This document shows, in pieces, positions 1 through 8,931 of a DNA stretch of 64,000 nt. The stretch is taken from the NCBI RefSeq assembly GCF_019924045.1, contig NZ_JAHXBN010000013.1, positions 1-64,000 on the forward strand, written 5' to 3'. The DNA is from Dyadobacter fermentans. Its GTDB lineage: Bacteria; Bacteroidota; Bacteroidia; Cytophagales; Spirosomataceae. The notes beneath the pieces were generated by a model that saw only the letters and a list, made by a program, of their open reading frames with translations, was not told the DNA's origin and did no database searches. The position numbers were made by a program, and so were the translations under genes. Every line of letters starts with the position of its first letter. Positions within the stretch are counted from its first letter, which is position 1.

Positions 1-1
1 C

Positions 2-79
2 CTGGCCAACTGGTCGGTCACAGTACAACAGCTAGCAATCTTATACGGTGACCGGATTAAGCAATACATGAAAGTTTGA
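2..79 (+). CDS. Possible 3' end of an upstream gene (partial)
   Basis: The second forward frame is open from the window edge to a TGA at 77-79 and reads LANWSVTVQQLAILYGDRIK, then QYMKV and stop. The other two forward frames close by about position 51. The composition looks protein-like, but 25 residues are too few to name a family. It could be chance. If real, the gene lies upstream of and in the same direction as the two-component genes that follow. Confidence 0.3.
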   Translation: MANWSVTVQQLAILYGDRIKQYMKV

Positions 80-308
80 ATTATGACACACTTAGATGAA
101 CATAACCATATTGTGAGGTATAAACGATTCTATTACAACTCCCATAAATCGTAGCATTCAGCAATTGCCAACCGTACGCGAAAAAAAAGTAAACAATGTA
201 TACATCCGCCATTAATTTTCTCAAAATGTCTGTACATTAACAACCGGACGGAGATATAACCACGGCACTCTTCGTTCGAAGAGCCGAAATGAGTTTAATC
301 GCACTCAA
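80..308. other. Intergenic region upstream of the two-component operon
   Basis: No gene is seen in this AT-rich leader. A short perfect dyad lies at 268-283: arms CTCTTCG and CGAAGAG separated by TT, about 25 bases before the regulator's start codon. It could be an operator (LytTR proteins often autoregulate) or a small leader hairpin. No clear TAnnTTTG promoter hexamer was found; TAATTTTC near 212 is one base off. Confidence 0.4.
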
Positions 309-1037
309 ATGAACCCAGATCCTTCCTCACCGATCCGTTTTATTGCAGTTGACGACGATTTGCTGGATTTGCTCGCCATTTCAGAACTGACCAGAGATTT
401 CCCTTTCTTACAGAATTGCGGAACGTATACCAACGTTCTTGAAGCTTACGAGGCCAGCAAATATATCATACCTGACGTGGTGTTCCTGGATATTGAAATG
501 CCTCAAATCAACGGCTTGGACCTCTTCCGCAAAATCAAGAGCATAGTACCTATTGCCGTTTTTATCACCTCACACCCTGAATTCGCACTCGAAGGTTTTG
601 AACTTTCAGCATTGGACTACATCCTCAAACCCTTAACGGAAGAGCGTTTAGCCATGACGGTCAGGCGGATCAGGGAATTCCGGGAGATGAGGTACAAAGC
701 CCGCGCTTACGAGGTATTGTTCGAACAGGACATTCTCACGATCAAGGATGGATACACGCACATTAAGCTTGCCCAGCGCGATATCGTATACCTGGAAGCG
801 ATGCAGGACTATACGAAGATCGTCACCGTGGAGAAAAGTTATATGACGCTGTCCTCGCTATCCTACTTTATGGATATGCTGCCTTCGGATCGCTTCATAC
901 GCGTGCATCGCAGCTATGGTGTCGCTATCCGCCATATCAAAGAATTCAAGCAATCGGAGGTGCTTTGCAACAACACCATTATTCCGGTAGGCAAAACCTA
1001 CCGCCCCGTCATATCGAAACTCAAATCCGATCAGTAA
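309..1037 (+). CDS. LytTR-family DNA-binding response regulator
   Basis: Two-domain response regulator of 242 residues. Residues 9-125 form a receiver domain: the acidic pocket is in VDDD (15-17), the phospho-acceptor is D61 in VVFLDIEMP, and the conserved lysine is in DYILKPL. Residues 140-240 form a LytTR DNA-binding domain with typical motifs (ILTIKDG, DIVYLEAMQDYTKI, FIRVHRSY, IPVGKTYR). LytTR domains bind DNA through beta strands. A TPR-type sensor kinase follows 43 bp downstream on the same strand and is the likely cognate kinase. Targets are unknown; autoregulation through the dyad at 268-283 is a guess. Confidence 0.93.
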   Translation: MNPDPSSPIRFIAVDDDLLDLLAISELTRDFPFLQNCGTYTNVLEAYEASKYIIPDVVFLDIEMPQINGLDLFRKIKSIVPIAVFITSHPEFALEGFELSALDYILKPLTEERLAMTVRRIREFREMRYKARAYEVLFEQDILTIKDGYTHIKLAQRDIVYLEAMQDYTKIVTVEKSYMTLSSLSYFMDMLPSDRFIRVHRSYGVAIRHIKEFKQSEVLCNNTIIPVGKTYRPVISKLKSDQ

Positions 1038-1080
1038 CACGGTTCCCCTGCGAATTTCCCCTCACCTGAACATTAAACTT

Positions 1081-3165
1081 ATGAAACTGATCATTCTTTT
1101 TTTTACGCTGATTATCCCGCTTCGGGCCTTTGCAGGGGAAAATGAACACATCAGACAGCTCGAAGAAAAGAAGCTGAAATGTGAGGGCATTCTGGCGACC
1201 TTTTCGGGAAAACCGGAGACCCTTGATCTGCTTATCAGGGAGGGCAGGGAAGGCCTGAAAATAGCCGGCGAAAAGGACTACGAATATAGCTATGCGTTTC
1301 ATCAGGCCATCGCAACAGGTTACTATTACAAGCAGGACTTCAAGTCTGCAAAGGAGCAGTTTGAACAGTCATATGCCGTTGCCATGAAAGGTGGTATGAC
1401 TGACAAAAGTTTAAAACCGCTGGGCAACCTGATTTCCGTCAATTATTATATGGGGTTGACCAAAGAAGCCGATCAGGCGGCTGAGCAACTTAAGAATGCG
1501 ATTGAGCCGATTTCAGATCCTAAGCTGAAAGCAGACGCCTACTACAATCTGGGCTTGTATAACCAGCAGCAAAAGTTCTATTATGGGATCGCCCTCGATT
1601 ATTTTCTAAAAAGTGTTGAGACTTATAAACCGATCGCAGACACCACAAAGATCGTCAAGTTAAAAGTCGATTACGGGCTCAGGCTTATGATGGTGGCAGA
1701 AATTTACCTGTATTTAAAACAACCCGAAAAAGCGCTTCAATATCTGAATCAAGCAAAGCCCACCTTGGGCTTATCGCTGATCAGCGACATTAATGCTTAC
1801 GGTAAATTTATTAAATGCTATGAGCTTCTGAAAAATAAAACCGAGGCACTTGCCTATTACAACCTGCTACACGAAGCAGCGGCCAAAACAAGCGGGAACT
1901 GGTCTCAATTGGTTTCCTCCAATCTCGCGATGGCCTCACTTGCTTTGGGAGACAAACAATACAGCCTCGCCAAAATGTATCTGGATAAAGCGGATGTGCA
2001 AGCCAAAAAGGACAATAAGGAGATTATGACATTCAGCGTCAATCTGGTCTACGGAGACTACTACAAGAGCTTAAAGGATTATAAAAATGCATTGAAGTAC
2101 TATAAAATGTCCGAGCACGGTTCGGCTCTTTACAACAAAGAGCAATACCTGGAATTGTTAAAATCACTGACAACCGTTGAAATGCTTGCGGGCAGCCCGT
2201 CAGACGCGGCTGCCTATCACGAGAAGTATGTTGCGCTTTCCGATTCTCTGACAGACAGTAAGGTTTCATTGAACCTGGCTGAAATGGAGGCACGTTTTCA
2301 AAACGAGGAAAAGCAATTGAGAATTGATAATCAAAATACCGAGCTTTCTTATGCGCGAAGCCAACGTTTGTGGTTGGGCGCTGGATTGCTACTTATTTCG
2401 CTGGTCGCTGTATTGCTGACCATCAACTACCGCAACAAAAAACGTACGGCCGACTTGCTGGATAAAAAGAATGAAGAGCTTACCAGGGTTAACAATGAGT
2501 TGGAAGTTGCCAATCAAACCAAGGCTAAACTTTTTGGTATTATCAGCCATGACCTGCGTTCTCCCATCAATCAGGTGTATCAATTTCTCCAGTTACAGCA
2601 ACGCAATCCGCAGCTGCTGAACGATGCGCAAAAAGATGAGCTCAGCAATAAGATACAAAGTGCAACAGGATCACTGCTGGCGACTATGGAAGAACTCCTG
2701 CTTTGGTCGAAGAGCCAGATGAGCCAGTTTAAAACCGATATTCAATCGGTTGATTTAAAAGATGCGACCGAACAAGCCGTGCAGCTGATTCAGCTTCATG
2801 TTGAAGCTAAACGGATCACGGTCAATAACGAAATTTCCGCGGCTGTATGGGTTAAAGCGGACCCGAATTATTTGCAGACAATTATCAGGAATCTGCTTCA
2901 AAATGCTGTTAAATCTTCTCCCGACGGGGGCGTAATTGATATCCGCTGTGTGCGGGTAGAAACCGGAATAGTTCTGGCCATCGGCAACACCGGGAGCGAA
3001 TTCACTTCCGGCCAATACGCAGAGATCCTTGCGAGCGGCCATCACGGCCTGTCCGGTTTGGGGTTGAAGCTGGTCGACGAGCTTTCGCGAAAAACAGGCA
3101 TCGCGGTTAGTTTCGAGAATCCTGAACGGGATTCAACGAGAGTCAGTTTGACATTCGCAACATAA
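1081..3165 (+). CDS. TPR-repeat sensor histidine kinase
   Basis: Membrane sensor kinase of 694 residues. Residues 1-19 are a signal peptide. About 60-400 is an all-helical, TPR-like periplasmic sensor (for example KSAKEQFEQSY, KALQYLNQAK, KNALKYYKMSE). A coiled coil leads into a single membrane segment at about 431-452. A second coiled coil precedes the HisKA dimerisation domain, with phospho-acceptor H490 in ISHDLRSP. The HATPase domain has an N box (NLLQNAVKSSPDGG), a G1-like NTG where Asn replaces the common Asp, and a G2 box GLSGLGLKLV. It should phosphorylate the LytTR regulator encoded just upstream. TPR kinases of this build are common in Bacteroidota; the signal sensed is unknown. Confidence 0.92.
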   Translation: MKLIILFFTLIIPLRAFAGENEHIRQLEEKKLKCEGILATFSGKPETLDLLIREGREGLKIAGEKDYEYSYAFHQAIATGYYYKQDFKSAKEQFEQSYAVAMKGGMTDKSLKPLGNLISVNYYMGLTKEADQAAEQLKNAIEPISDPKLKADAYYNLGLYNQQQKFYYGIALDYFLKSVETYKPIADTTKIVKLKVDYGLRLMMVAEIYLYLKQPEKALQYLNQAKPTLGLSLISDINAYGKFIKCYELLKNKTEALAYYNLLHEAAAKTSGNWSQLVSSNLAMASLALGDKQYSLAKMYLDKADVQAKKDNKEIMTFSVNLVYGDYYKSLKDYKNALKYYKMSEHGSALYNKEQYLELLKSLTTVEMLAGSPSDAAAYHEKYVALSDSLTDSKVSLNLAEMEARFQNEEKQLRIDNQNTELSYARSQRLWLGAGLLLISLVAVLLTINYRNKKRTADLLDKKNEELTRVNNELEVANQTKAKLFGIISHDLRSPINQVYQFLQLQQRNPQLLNDAQKDELSNKIQSATGSLLATMEELLLWSKSQMSQFKTDIQSVDLKDATEQAVQLIQLHVEAKRITVNNEISAAVWVKADPNYLQTIIRNLLQNAVKSSPDGGVIDIRCVRVETGIVLAIGNTGSEFTSGQYAEILASGHHGLSGLGLKLVDELSRKTGIAVSFENPERDSTRVSLTFAT

Positions 3166-3218
3166 TTTCCTGGTACGTTCATCGATTTCGCACGTTCATT
3201 CATCGATTATTCTGACAG

Positions 3219-3244
3219 TTTGGGGTGTTGGGTAGCTAGCTTTG
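3219..3244 (+). promoter_or_regulatory. Possible Bacteroidota promoter of the 154-residue lipoprotein gene
   Basis: TAGCTTTG at 3237-3244 matches the -7 consensus TAnnTTTG. A TTTG lies at 3219-3222, but the 14-base spacer is shorter than the usual 17-23, so only the -7 element is convincing. The start codon is 54 bases downstream. Directly upstream, CGTTCATCGATT and CGTTCATTCATCGATT form an imperfect direct repeat (about 3177-3210). Confidence 0.3.
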
Positions 3245-3297
3245 GTTTGCCGGTAAGCGAGTAAGAATTCAACAATTATCCTAAATTTTCAAAGATC

Positions 3298-3762
3298 ATG
3301 AAAACACTAAACAGTATTCGTTCGATAGCTGCATTATGCCTTTTGCTGGTATTGTCTTCCGCCTGTTCAAAAAAGGAAGCTGATATCGACCCGGGAGAAT
3401 CTGAAAAGACCGGAACGTTTAAAATTGACGGGGTGAGCTACAAAGGGACGACGAGTATCGTTACGATTGGCGGTACATATTCCGTTTCCTGCCAGCAAGA
3501 TACTCCGTTTAAGCTGATCCAGGTACATTTTGGAAGCAAGGAGGAAGCCGAGAAAGGAGGTACATTCAATGTAAGGGATTTTAGCATTAGTGGAATAAAA
3601 GGGGAAGTCGAAGTGGGTGTCGACGGCCTCACTTTCGATCCGGATGGAAGCTATACGGTTACGGTCAAGAACAGGAAAATCGTTATGAATAACGTGAAGC
3701 TGATCGAGACTGGCCAGGGCACTCAAAAACCGGTGATTAACGAGTGTTCCATTGAATTTTGA
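3298..3762 (+). CDS. Small predicted lipoprotein, function unknown
   Basis: This 154-residue protein starts with a lipoprotein signal peptide ending in LSSAC (C23), followed by a charged KKEADIDPGE stretch as in surface-exposed Bacteroidota lipoproteins. The mature part is rich in beta strands (GTFKIDGVSYKG, GGTYSVSCQQD, GSYTVTVKNRKIVMNNVKL) and suggests a single small beta-sandwich or barrel. No family is recognised. It follows the two-component genes by 132 bp with its own likely promoter, so it may be independent or a target of that system. A hairpin terminator follows. Confidence 0.8.
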   Translation: MKTLNSIRSIAALCLLLVLSSACSKKEADIDPGESEKTGTFKIDGVSYKGTTSIVTIGGTYSVSCQQDTPFKLIQVHFGSKEEAEKGGTFNVRDFSISGIKGEVEVGVDGLTFDPDGSYTVTVKNRKIVMNNVKLIETGQGTQKPVINECSIEF

Positions 3763-3785
3763 CAGATCGCTCGACTCTTTTCTTT

Positions 3786-3822
3786 AATGGGTTGTATCTT
3801 GTTCGGATACAGCCCATTTTTA
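3786..3822 (+). terminator. Rho-independent terminator between convergent genes
   Basis: A 13-bp stem (3786-3798 with 3806-3818, one G-T wobble) and a 7-base loop are followed by a T run. AATGGGTTGTATC pairs with GATACAGCCCATT. The A/T-rich flanks mean it may serve both the plus-strand lipoprotein gene and the minus-strand operon that ends at 3844. Confidence 0.75.
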
Positions 3823-3843
3823 GTTTCCCCCCGCTGCTCCACC

Positions 3844-4275
3844 TCACTCCGGCACCAGTTCGTATTCATTCATGCTGTTCCCGGTTTTACGGCTTTCGTT
3901 GGTACGTTTGAGCATGAGCTGCTCAGGGCTGGGAGGCGTTGTTAAATAAAATTCTATGTTCCCGGAAGAGCCGCTGGGCGGTGGTGAGAGGTTTTCGAGG
4001 ATAAGCCGGTTATTGTCCGTTGAAAGTGACCAGATTCCGACAAGCTTGCGGCCGTCGACATCCATAAAAGTGACCTGCTCGCCGGCCGTGAGGTCGAGCC
4101 GAAACCGGGCGTAGCCCGGCTGGGTACTTCCTGAATTCCCCTCCGCGTAAACCACCACGCCATTTTGCCTGACGGATTTGGCTTTCCATACAATATTGAT
4201 AGCTGCCGGCTCAACCTTTTTGGGCTGACAAGCGGCAAGCATGATCACAAAGAGAATGTAAATGCATATTCGCAT
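3844..4275 (-). CDS. Small predicted lipoprotein, last gene of the TANFOR/FnIII operon
   Basis: This 143-residue protein has a short lipoprotein signal peptide ending in LAAC (C16). The mature domain begins IVWKAKSVRQNGVVVYAEGN and contains GIWSLSTDNNRLILENL and FYLTTPPSPEQLMLKR. That pattern of strands and short turns resembles the small lipocalin-like lipoproteins often seen in Bacteroidota, but no family is assigned. It starts 13 bp after the stop of the 866-residue FnIII protein, so it is very likely the fifth and last gene of the minus-strand operon and may be a membrane-anchored accessory of that system. Confidence 0.78.
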   Translation of the reverse strand: MRICIYILFVIMLAACQPKKVEPAAINIVWKAKSVRQNGVVVYAEGNSGSTQPGYARFRLDLTAGEQVTFMDVDGRKLVGIWSLSTDNNRLILENLSPPPSGSSGNIEFYLTTPPSPEQLMLKRTNESRKTGNSMNEYELVPE

Positions 4276-4288
4276 AATCTGCTGGGGT

Positions 4289-6889
4289 TTAATGGATAAG
4301 TACTTTTCGTTTGATTACCTTTTGGTTATTGTCGATCACGACGACATAGATCCCGGGTTCCATCGTTTTCAGGTCAATTTCCATCGTCTGCGATAGCTTC
4401 ATATTCCTGACAACCACACCCCGCATGTCGTATAGCAGCAAGCTGCCCACGCCTGGCTGGCTGAGCCGCACATATAATGTATTACCATATGCGTATGCCA
4501 GATCCTGGTCGGCAACAGGTTCCGTGCCGGTTATAATCGCACTCGCCGACAGTTTTACTACGTCGCTATATGGAGATGCACCCGCGTCGTTAACAGCCTT
4601 GATCCGGTAATAATGGTCGATGACATCCAATATTTTGCGGTCGTCAAACCAGAGCGAGGGGTATGGTGTACGACCTATTTCGACAAAGTTTTTATCGGGG
4701 ATTTCGGATCGTTCGATTACCACTGTCCTGGTATTAGGCGAAACCGCGTCCCAGCTCAGTCGGACCAGGTCAAAATCAACCGCAGTTACTTTCAGGTTTG
4801 CAGGCTTTGCCGGTAACGGAGCTTTGGGGGTAGTTACCACGGCGATATTGGAATAACCTGAATATCCGACAGCATTCAGGGCTCTGACCCGGAAGTAATA
4901 GGTTGTCTCGTCTTTTAAACCTTTATCCGAAAACGCGGTAACATTTCTACCCACGCTGTCGACGTCAACAAAGTTGCTTCCGTCCGTAGATCGTTCGATT
5001 ACAAAACTTCTTTCATTGCCCGAATTATCGGACCAAACCAGCTTTACCGAAAAATAGTCTGTTGCCGATGCCGCAAGGTTGGAAGGGTTATTCGGAGCCA
5101 CGTCCCTGGTCGTCGCGGTAGCTACATTGGTGGGGTCAGATGCTCCCTGTGAGTTTCTCGACCGTACACGGTACCAATATTTTGTCGCTGGGCTCAACCC
5201 TGTGTTCTGAAAGGCGGTGGAATTCGCTGCCGCTTCTCCAACTTTCGAAAAACTGAGGCCATCTGTCGACCTTTCTATATCGAAGACAGATTCATTAGAT
5301 GAATTGTCCTTCCAGGCCAGGTTAATCTGGCTGCTCGAAGCGGTTGTTGCTGTAAGATTAGAAGGGGTAATGGGCGGAACGTCAAAAGTAGTGGCTTCGG
5401 CAATGTTGGAATAATCTGAGTTCCCAATAGCGTTTTTGGCACGAACCCTGTACCAGTATCGCGTTAGTGTCGACAAACCGGTATTTTGATAGCTTGTGAT
5501 ATTGGCCGCTAAATCGGCGATTTTAGAGAAATTAGTGCCATCTGTCGATCGTTCTACTTCAACACCGGTCTCATTTCCCGAATGGTCTGTCCAGTTCAGG
5601 TCAATTTCTTTGTTGGACACCGGCGTGGCTGAGAGGCTTTGAGGAGTATTGGGGACAACATCCCTGGTCGTTGCGGTGGCCACATTAGAATAGCCCGAGT
5701 TCCCACCGTTGTTTTTAGCTCTTACCCGATACCAATATTGGGTGTTAGGAGTCAGCCCGTTATTGGAGTAAGAAGTGGCATTAGTCTCTACATCGGCTAT
5801 TTTTAAAAAGTTAGTTCCATCTTGCGAGCGTTCAATTTCAAAACCGCTTTCGTTTCCGGAATTATCCGTCCAATTCAGGTTGAGCTGACTTTCACTCATT
5901 GTCGTTGCCGACAGATTACCAGGTGCTGCGGGCGGGTTGGCATTCGTCGTGGCATCGGCCACGTTGGTGTAGCCCGATGCCCCCACTTCGTTGAATGCTC
6001 TTACACGATAAAAATAACGCGTCGATGCAGACAGACCGGTGTTGTTGTATTGCGTTACATTGGCAGCTAACGAAGCTATTTGACTAAAATTGACCCCATC
6101 CGTTCCGCGTTCGACAACAAAACCGGTTTCATTGCCGGAACCGTCGATCCAATTCAACCGGATCTGAAAAGTGGGATCGAGTGATTGGGCAATCAGGCCT
6201 GACGGTGCTGCGGGCGCAGCCTGCCGGGTGGTTGCGCAAGCCGTATTGGAATAACCGGAATTGCCCGTTGCGCCCCAGATGCCTCTGATCCGATAACAAT
6301 ATTGGGTCGCCGGTGAAAGGCCGCTATTGTCGGTATATGTACCATATTCTCCCTCAGCGGTGCCAATTTGTGTAAACGGCCCTCCGGATCCCGTCGATCG
6401 CTCAATGGCAACCTTTATGCCACTGTCTTTCCCCCCATAGCTGGCCCAGTTTAGCCGGACACTATTCGCCCCGGTTTCTGTTGCTGCAAGCCCCGAAGGT
6501 ACCGGAAAGGCGTTGGTAGTAGCGCAGGCTTCCTGCGAGTACCCGCTGTACACACCGGCGGAATTTCTGGCCCGGGCCCTGAAACAATAAGGCGTGGAGG
6601 CATTAAGGCCAGCGGCGATAAAGGTCGGGTTCGGTTGAGAAGGTTGTGAGGTAAAAGATCCAATGACGCTGTACGCCCCTCCGTTCTCCGATTTTTCGAT
6701 CAATACGGTGATGTTCGTATTGGCGTTGAGGTCATTCATCGAAAGTATTATGTCACCATATGACTTTGATTCAACCACCAAGGATCTTATTGCAACCGGA
6801 GTTTGCGCAAAGCCTCTTGCGACAAATAATAGCACGGTAAGGGCAATAACCGGGATTACCCGCAGGGAATCATTTATTAGCTTCTTCAT
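4289..6889 (-). CDS. Fibronectin type III repeat protein with T9SS sorting domain
   Basis: An 866-residue exported protein. Residues 1-28 are a signal peptide ending in GFAQ. About eight FnIII domains of roughly 92 residues follow. Five of them (about residues 224-690) are close copies carrying the same landmarks: LNWTDNSGNE, then a VERSTDG-type strand, then YWYRVRAKN, then SGYSN. The last ~75 residues (YAYGNTLYVRLSQPGVGSLL, a YDMRGVVV strand, PGIYVVVIDNNQKVIKRKVL) are a type A T9SS C-terminal sorting domain, so the protein should cross the outer membrane and be surface-attached or released. It is the fourth gene of a five-gene operon with another FnIII protein, a giant TANFOR-like protein and an OM barrel. 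An adhesive or spacer role is inferred from the repeats. Confidence 0.9.
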   Translation of the reverse strand: MKKLINDSLRVIPVIALTVLLFVARGFAQTPVAIRSLVVESKSYGDIILSMNDLNANTNITVLIEKSENGGAYSVIGSFTSQPSQPNPTFIAAGLNASTPYCFRARARNSAGVYSGYSQEACATTNAFPVPSGLAATETGANSVRLNWASYGGKDSGIKVAIERSTGSGGPFTQIGTAEGEYGTYTDNSGLSPATQYCYRIRGIWGATGNSGYSNTACATTRQAAPAAPSGLIAQSLDPTFQIRLNWIDGSGNETGFVVERGTDGVNFSQIASLAANVTQYNNTGLSASTRYFYRVRAFNEVGASGYTNVADATTNANPPAAPGNLSATTMSESQLNLNWTDNSGNESGFEIERSQDGTNFLKIADVETNATSYSNNGLTPNTQYWYRVRAKNNGGNSGYSNVATATTRDVVPNTPQSLSATPVSNKEIDLNWTDHSGNETGVEVERSTDGTNFSKIADLAANITSYQNTGLSTLTRYWYRVRAKNAIGNSDYSNIAEATTFDVPPITPSNLTATTASSSQINLAWKDNSSNESVFDIERSTDGLSFSKVGEAAANSTAFQNTGLSPATKYWYRVRSRNSQGASDPTNVATATTRDVAPNNPSNLAASATDYFSVKLVWSDNSGNERSFVIERSTDGSNFVDVDSVGRNVTAFSDKGLKDETTYYFRVRALNAVGYSGYSNIAVVTTPKAPLPAKPANLKVTAVDFDLVRLSWDAVSPNTRTVVIERSEIPDKNFVEIGRTPYPSLWFDDRKILDVIDHYYRIKAVNDAGASPYSDVVKLSASAIITGTEPVADQDLAYAYGNTLYVRLSQPGVGSLLLYDMRGVVVRNMKLSQTMEIDLKTMEPGIYVVVIDNNQKVIKRKVLIH
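4819..6220 (-). repeat. Tandem ~280-bp repeats encoding five near-identical FnIII domains
   Basis: Five consecutive units of about 93 codons encode FnIII domains 3 to 7 of the 866-residue protein. Each repeats, in order, a proline-rich start (such as APSGL, APGNL, TPQSL, TPSNL, NPSNL), a LNW-D-SGNE strand, an ERSTDG-N-F strand, a WYRVRAKN strand and a YSN-A-ATT end. Similarity is visible in the DNA too. Such repeats can expand or contract by recombination. Confidence 0.85.
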
Positions 6890-6916
6890 TTTACAGGAAT
6901 TTTACGGTCGGATTTG

Positions 6917-8920
6917 TTAGGGCCATTGTACACCCACCGGATCAGTGGCTTCGCTTTGGCGGCTGTCGGTATCCACGGTAACAAGGCTGTAATAATAGCC
7001 GATGCCGGGCGTGGCATATTTATCAAAAAATTCAGCTTGCTCGCCTGTTACACTGCCGATGACCTTGGCGGCAACCGTTTTTTCGGTATATCGGTATACC
7101 ACTATTTTTTCGGGCGCATCCAGAGGCGCATCCCAGGCTATCCGCACCCCCTTGTTGGTCGCCATGACGTTCAACCCGCGCACCGGTAATACGGCAGGGA
7201 GTTCTTTAAAATAGGATGCCTCAGCACTGTATCCGCTTGTTTTACCATTGATGCTGACCGCTCTGACACGGTAACTGTACATTTCACCGTTTTTTACACT
7301 AACATCCTCGTATCCGTTCCTCGACTTATCATCGACCGCCTGCCGGTAAACTTCTTTGAAGTCTTTTTCATTGCCTGCCTTACGTTCTATTATATACGCA
7401 ACGATATAGGGGTCAATACTTTTCATGTCTTCCCACACCAGCAATGCGTGACCTTCGTGATATAGTATTTCCAGATTGATAGGCGTTGCCACATGGTCGG
7501 GGTAGCGGGGTTCCGAGTACACGGGGTCGCTCATCGGGCCTATATTGTAACTGGTGTTAATGGCTGCAACGGCCCATTTATATCCCGTGCCAATGGGCAG
7601 TTTGCTAAGCGCAACCTTGTAATTCAAATCAGCATTTGATGCCGGTATCACCTCAGAATATTGCGTAAGGGAATCGGATTCGTTATTTGCGTAGTACAAA
7701 TAATAGCCGTGCGTATCATAGTCCGCCGGTTGCCAGCGAAAATAAAGGGTGTCGTTGATTTCACTGACGCTCAAATTGGAGGGTTTTATCAAAGCCGGAC
7801 GGCTGGCCTTCAACATGCCTGCGACGCGGACAGATTCTTCGGATCGGTCGTACACGCCGTTCAATTTGATTTGATAATAATATCCGCGCACAGGCTGTAC
7901 TGCCTGATCATAATAAAGGGTGTCCGACGCAGAAGCTGTTCCAATTAACTGATAGCCCGAATCAAAATAATCGCTCCTCCATATCTCGACGGCCCGGAGG
8001 TTTCGGGTGGAAGCGAGTTTCCACGAAATGCCTATGGCGTCATAATTTTCTTCCGATTTTGTGTGGATATCCAGTATGGCCGGAATGTCTTCCTGTGGGC
8101 GTAAATTCGTGATCGTTATCGTGTCGGAAGGGGCGCTTTCGTTACCCAGAAAGTCTTTTAAATATACCACATAGCTGTAAAGCATTTTCCGCCGGGCGTT
8201 ATAGTCTGATATTTCCAAAAACAGGGAATCCTTTTGCCCTTTTCTGAAAGCCCATTCCGCCGGGCAATCGGCGAAAGCCGTTTGGCCATATGAAGCGCGC
8301 ATTACCCGTACGCCGGCAATGTCCGGCCTTACCTTTTTGAGGTAGTATTTGATTTTGACCATTGTGCCGGTACTTGTGTAACTCAACGCTTGGACAGTGG
8401 CGGCGATCTTCGAACCAGGCACGCTCACAGTAGCAGGGTTGTGATAAACCGCTGCCCCGGTCGTTTTCAGTTGGCGAATCCGATAGTCATAGCGCTTTCT
8501 CTGCTGTACATCCGTATCCAGGTAACCCAGCCCGAGCGCTTCCAGGTATTGCGGATTGAATGCGTAAGTTCCCAATGAATCCACAGACGACAAGGTTCGA
8601 TAGCGCGCATATAGCAATGCTGTTAACGAATCATTCGGAATATCGTACAGGGGGTTTTTGCTGGTTAAATTTGTCAGGCGGGCTGCAAGATCGGCGGCAG
8701 TCTGAGGCGGCTTGCTGGTCGTGCAAACGGGTTTCCAGTCAGGTGCCTCAGCATTGCTCCCCACCAGGAGCCTTTCAATGACATATTGCGGTCCATGCAA
8801 CAGCTTTTCAAATTGAATAAAGACGCCATAAGGACCGGCCGTTGCCTGTGCTTGCTGGGCTTTTGTTTCAATTGCCAATAGCGCGAACAACAACGAGGCG
8901 TATTTAGCTAATCGTTTCAT
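6917..8920 (-). CDS. Exported fibronectin type III-like repeat protein
   Basis: This 667-residue protein starts at the ATG whose codon is 8918-8920, which gives a clean signal peptide (MKRLAKYASLLFALLAIETK, cleaved near AQQ). An in-frame ATG at 8953 would add 11 residues without hydrophobic character and overlap the upstream gene. The mature part holds about five divergent FnIII-like modules (for example ISWKLASTRNLRAVEIWRSD, LYFRWQPADYDTHGYYLYYA, ALLVWEDMKSIDPYIVAYII, VRIAWDAPLDAPEKIVVYRY). It ends abruptly after the last module and shows no T9SS sorting domain, unlike the next gene. It starts 11 bp after the giant TANFOR-like gene, so the two are co-transcribed. A binding role within an envelope complex is inferred only. 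Confidence 0.87.
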   Translation of the reverse strand: MKRLAKYASLLFALLAIETKAQQAQATAGPYGVFIQFEKLLHGPQYVIERLLVGSNAEAPDWKPVCTTSKPPQTAADLAARLTNLTSKNPLYDIPNDSLTALLYARYRTLSSVDSLGTYAFNPQYLEALGLGYLDTDVQQRKRYDYRIRQLKTTGAAVYHNPATVSVPGSKIAATVQALSYTSTGTMVKIKYYLKKVRPDIAGVRVMRASYGQTAFADCPAEWAFRKGQKDSLFLEISDYNARRKMLYSYVVYLKDFLGNESAPSDTITITNLRPQEDIPAILDIHTKSEENYDAIGISWKLASTRNLRAVEIWRSDYFDSGYQLIGTASASDTLYYDQAVQPVRGYYYQIKLNGVYDRSEESVRVAGMLKASRPALIKPSNLSVSEINDTLYFRWQPADYDTHGYYLYYANNESDSLTQYSEVIPASNADLNYKVALSKLPIGTGYKWAVAAINTSYNIGPMSDPVYSEPRYPDHVATPINLEILYHEGHALLVWEDMKSIDPYIVAYIIERKAGNEKDFKEVYRQAVDDKSRNGYEDVSVKNGEMYSYRVRAVSINGKTSGYSAEASYFKELPAVLPVRGLNVMATNKGVRIAWDAPLDAPEKIVVYRYTEKTVAAKVIGSVTGEQAEFFDKYATPGIGYYYSLVTVDTDSRQSEATDPVGVQWP

Positions 8921-8931
8921 TGTCTGGTAGA

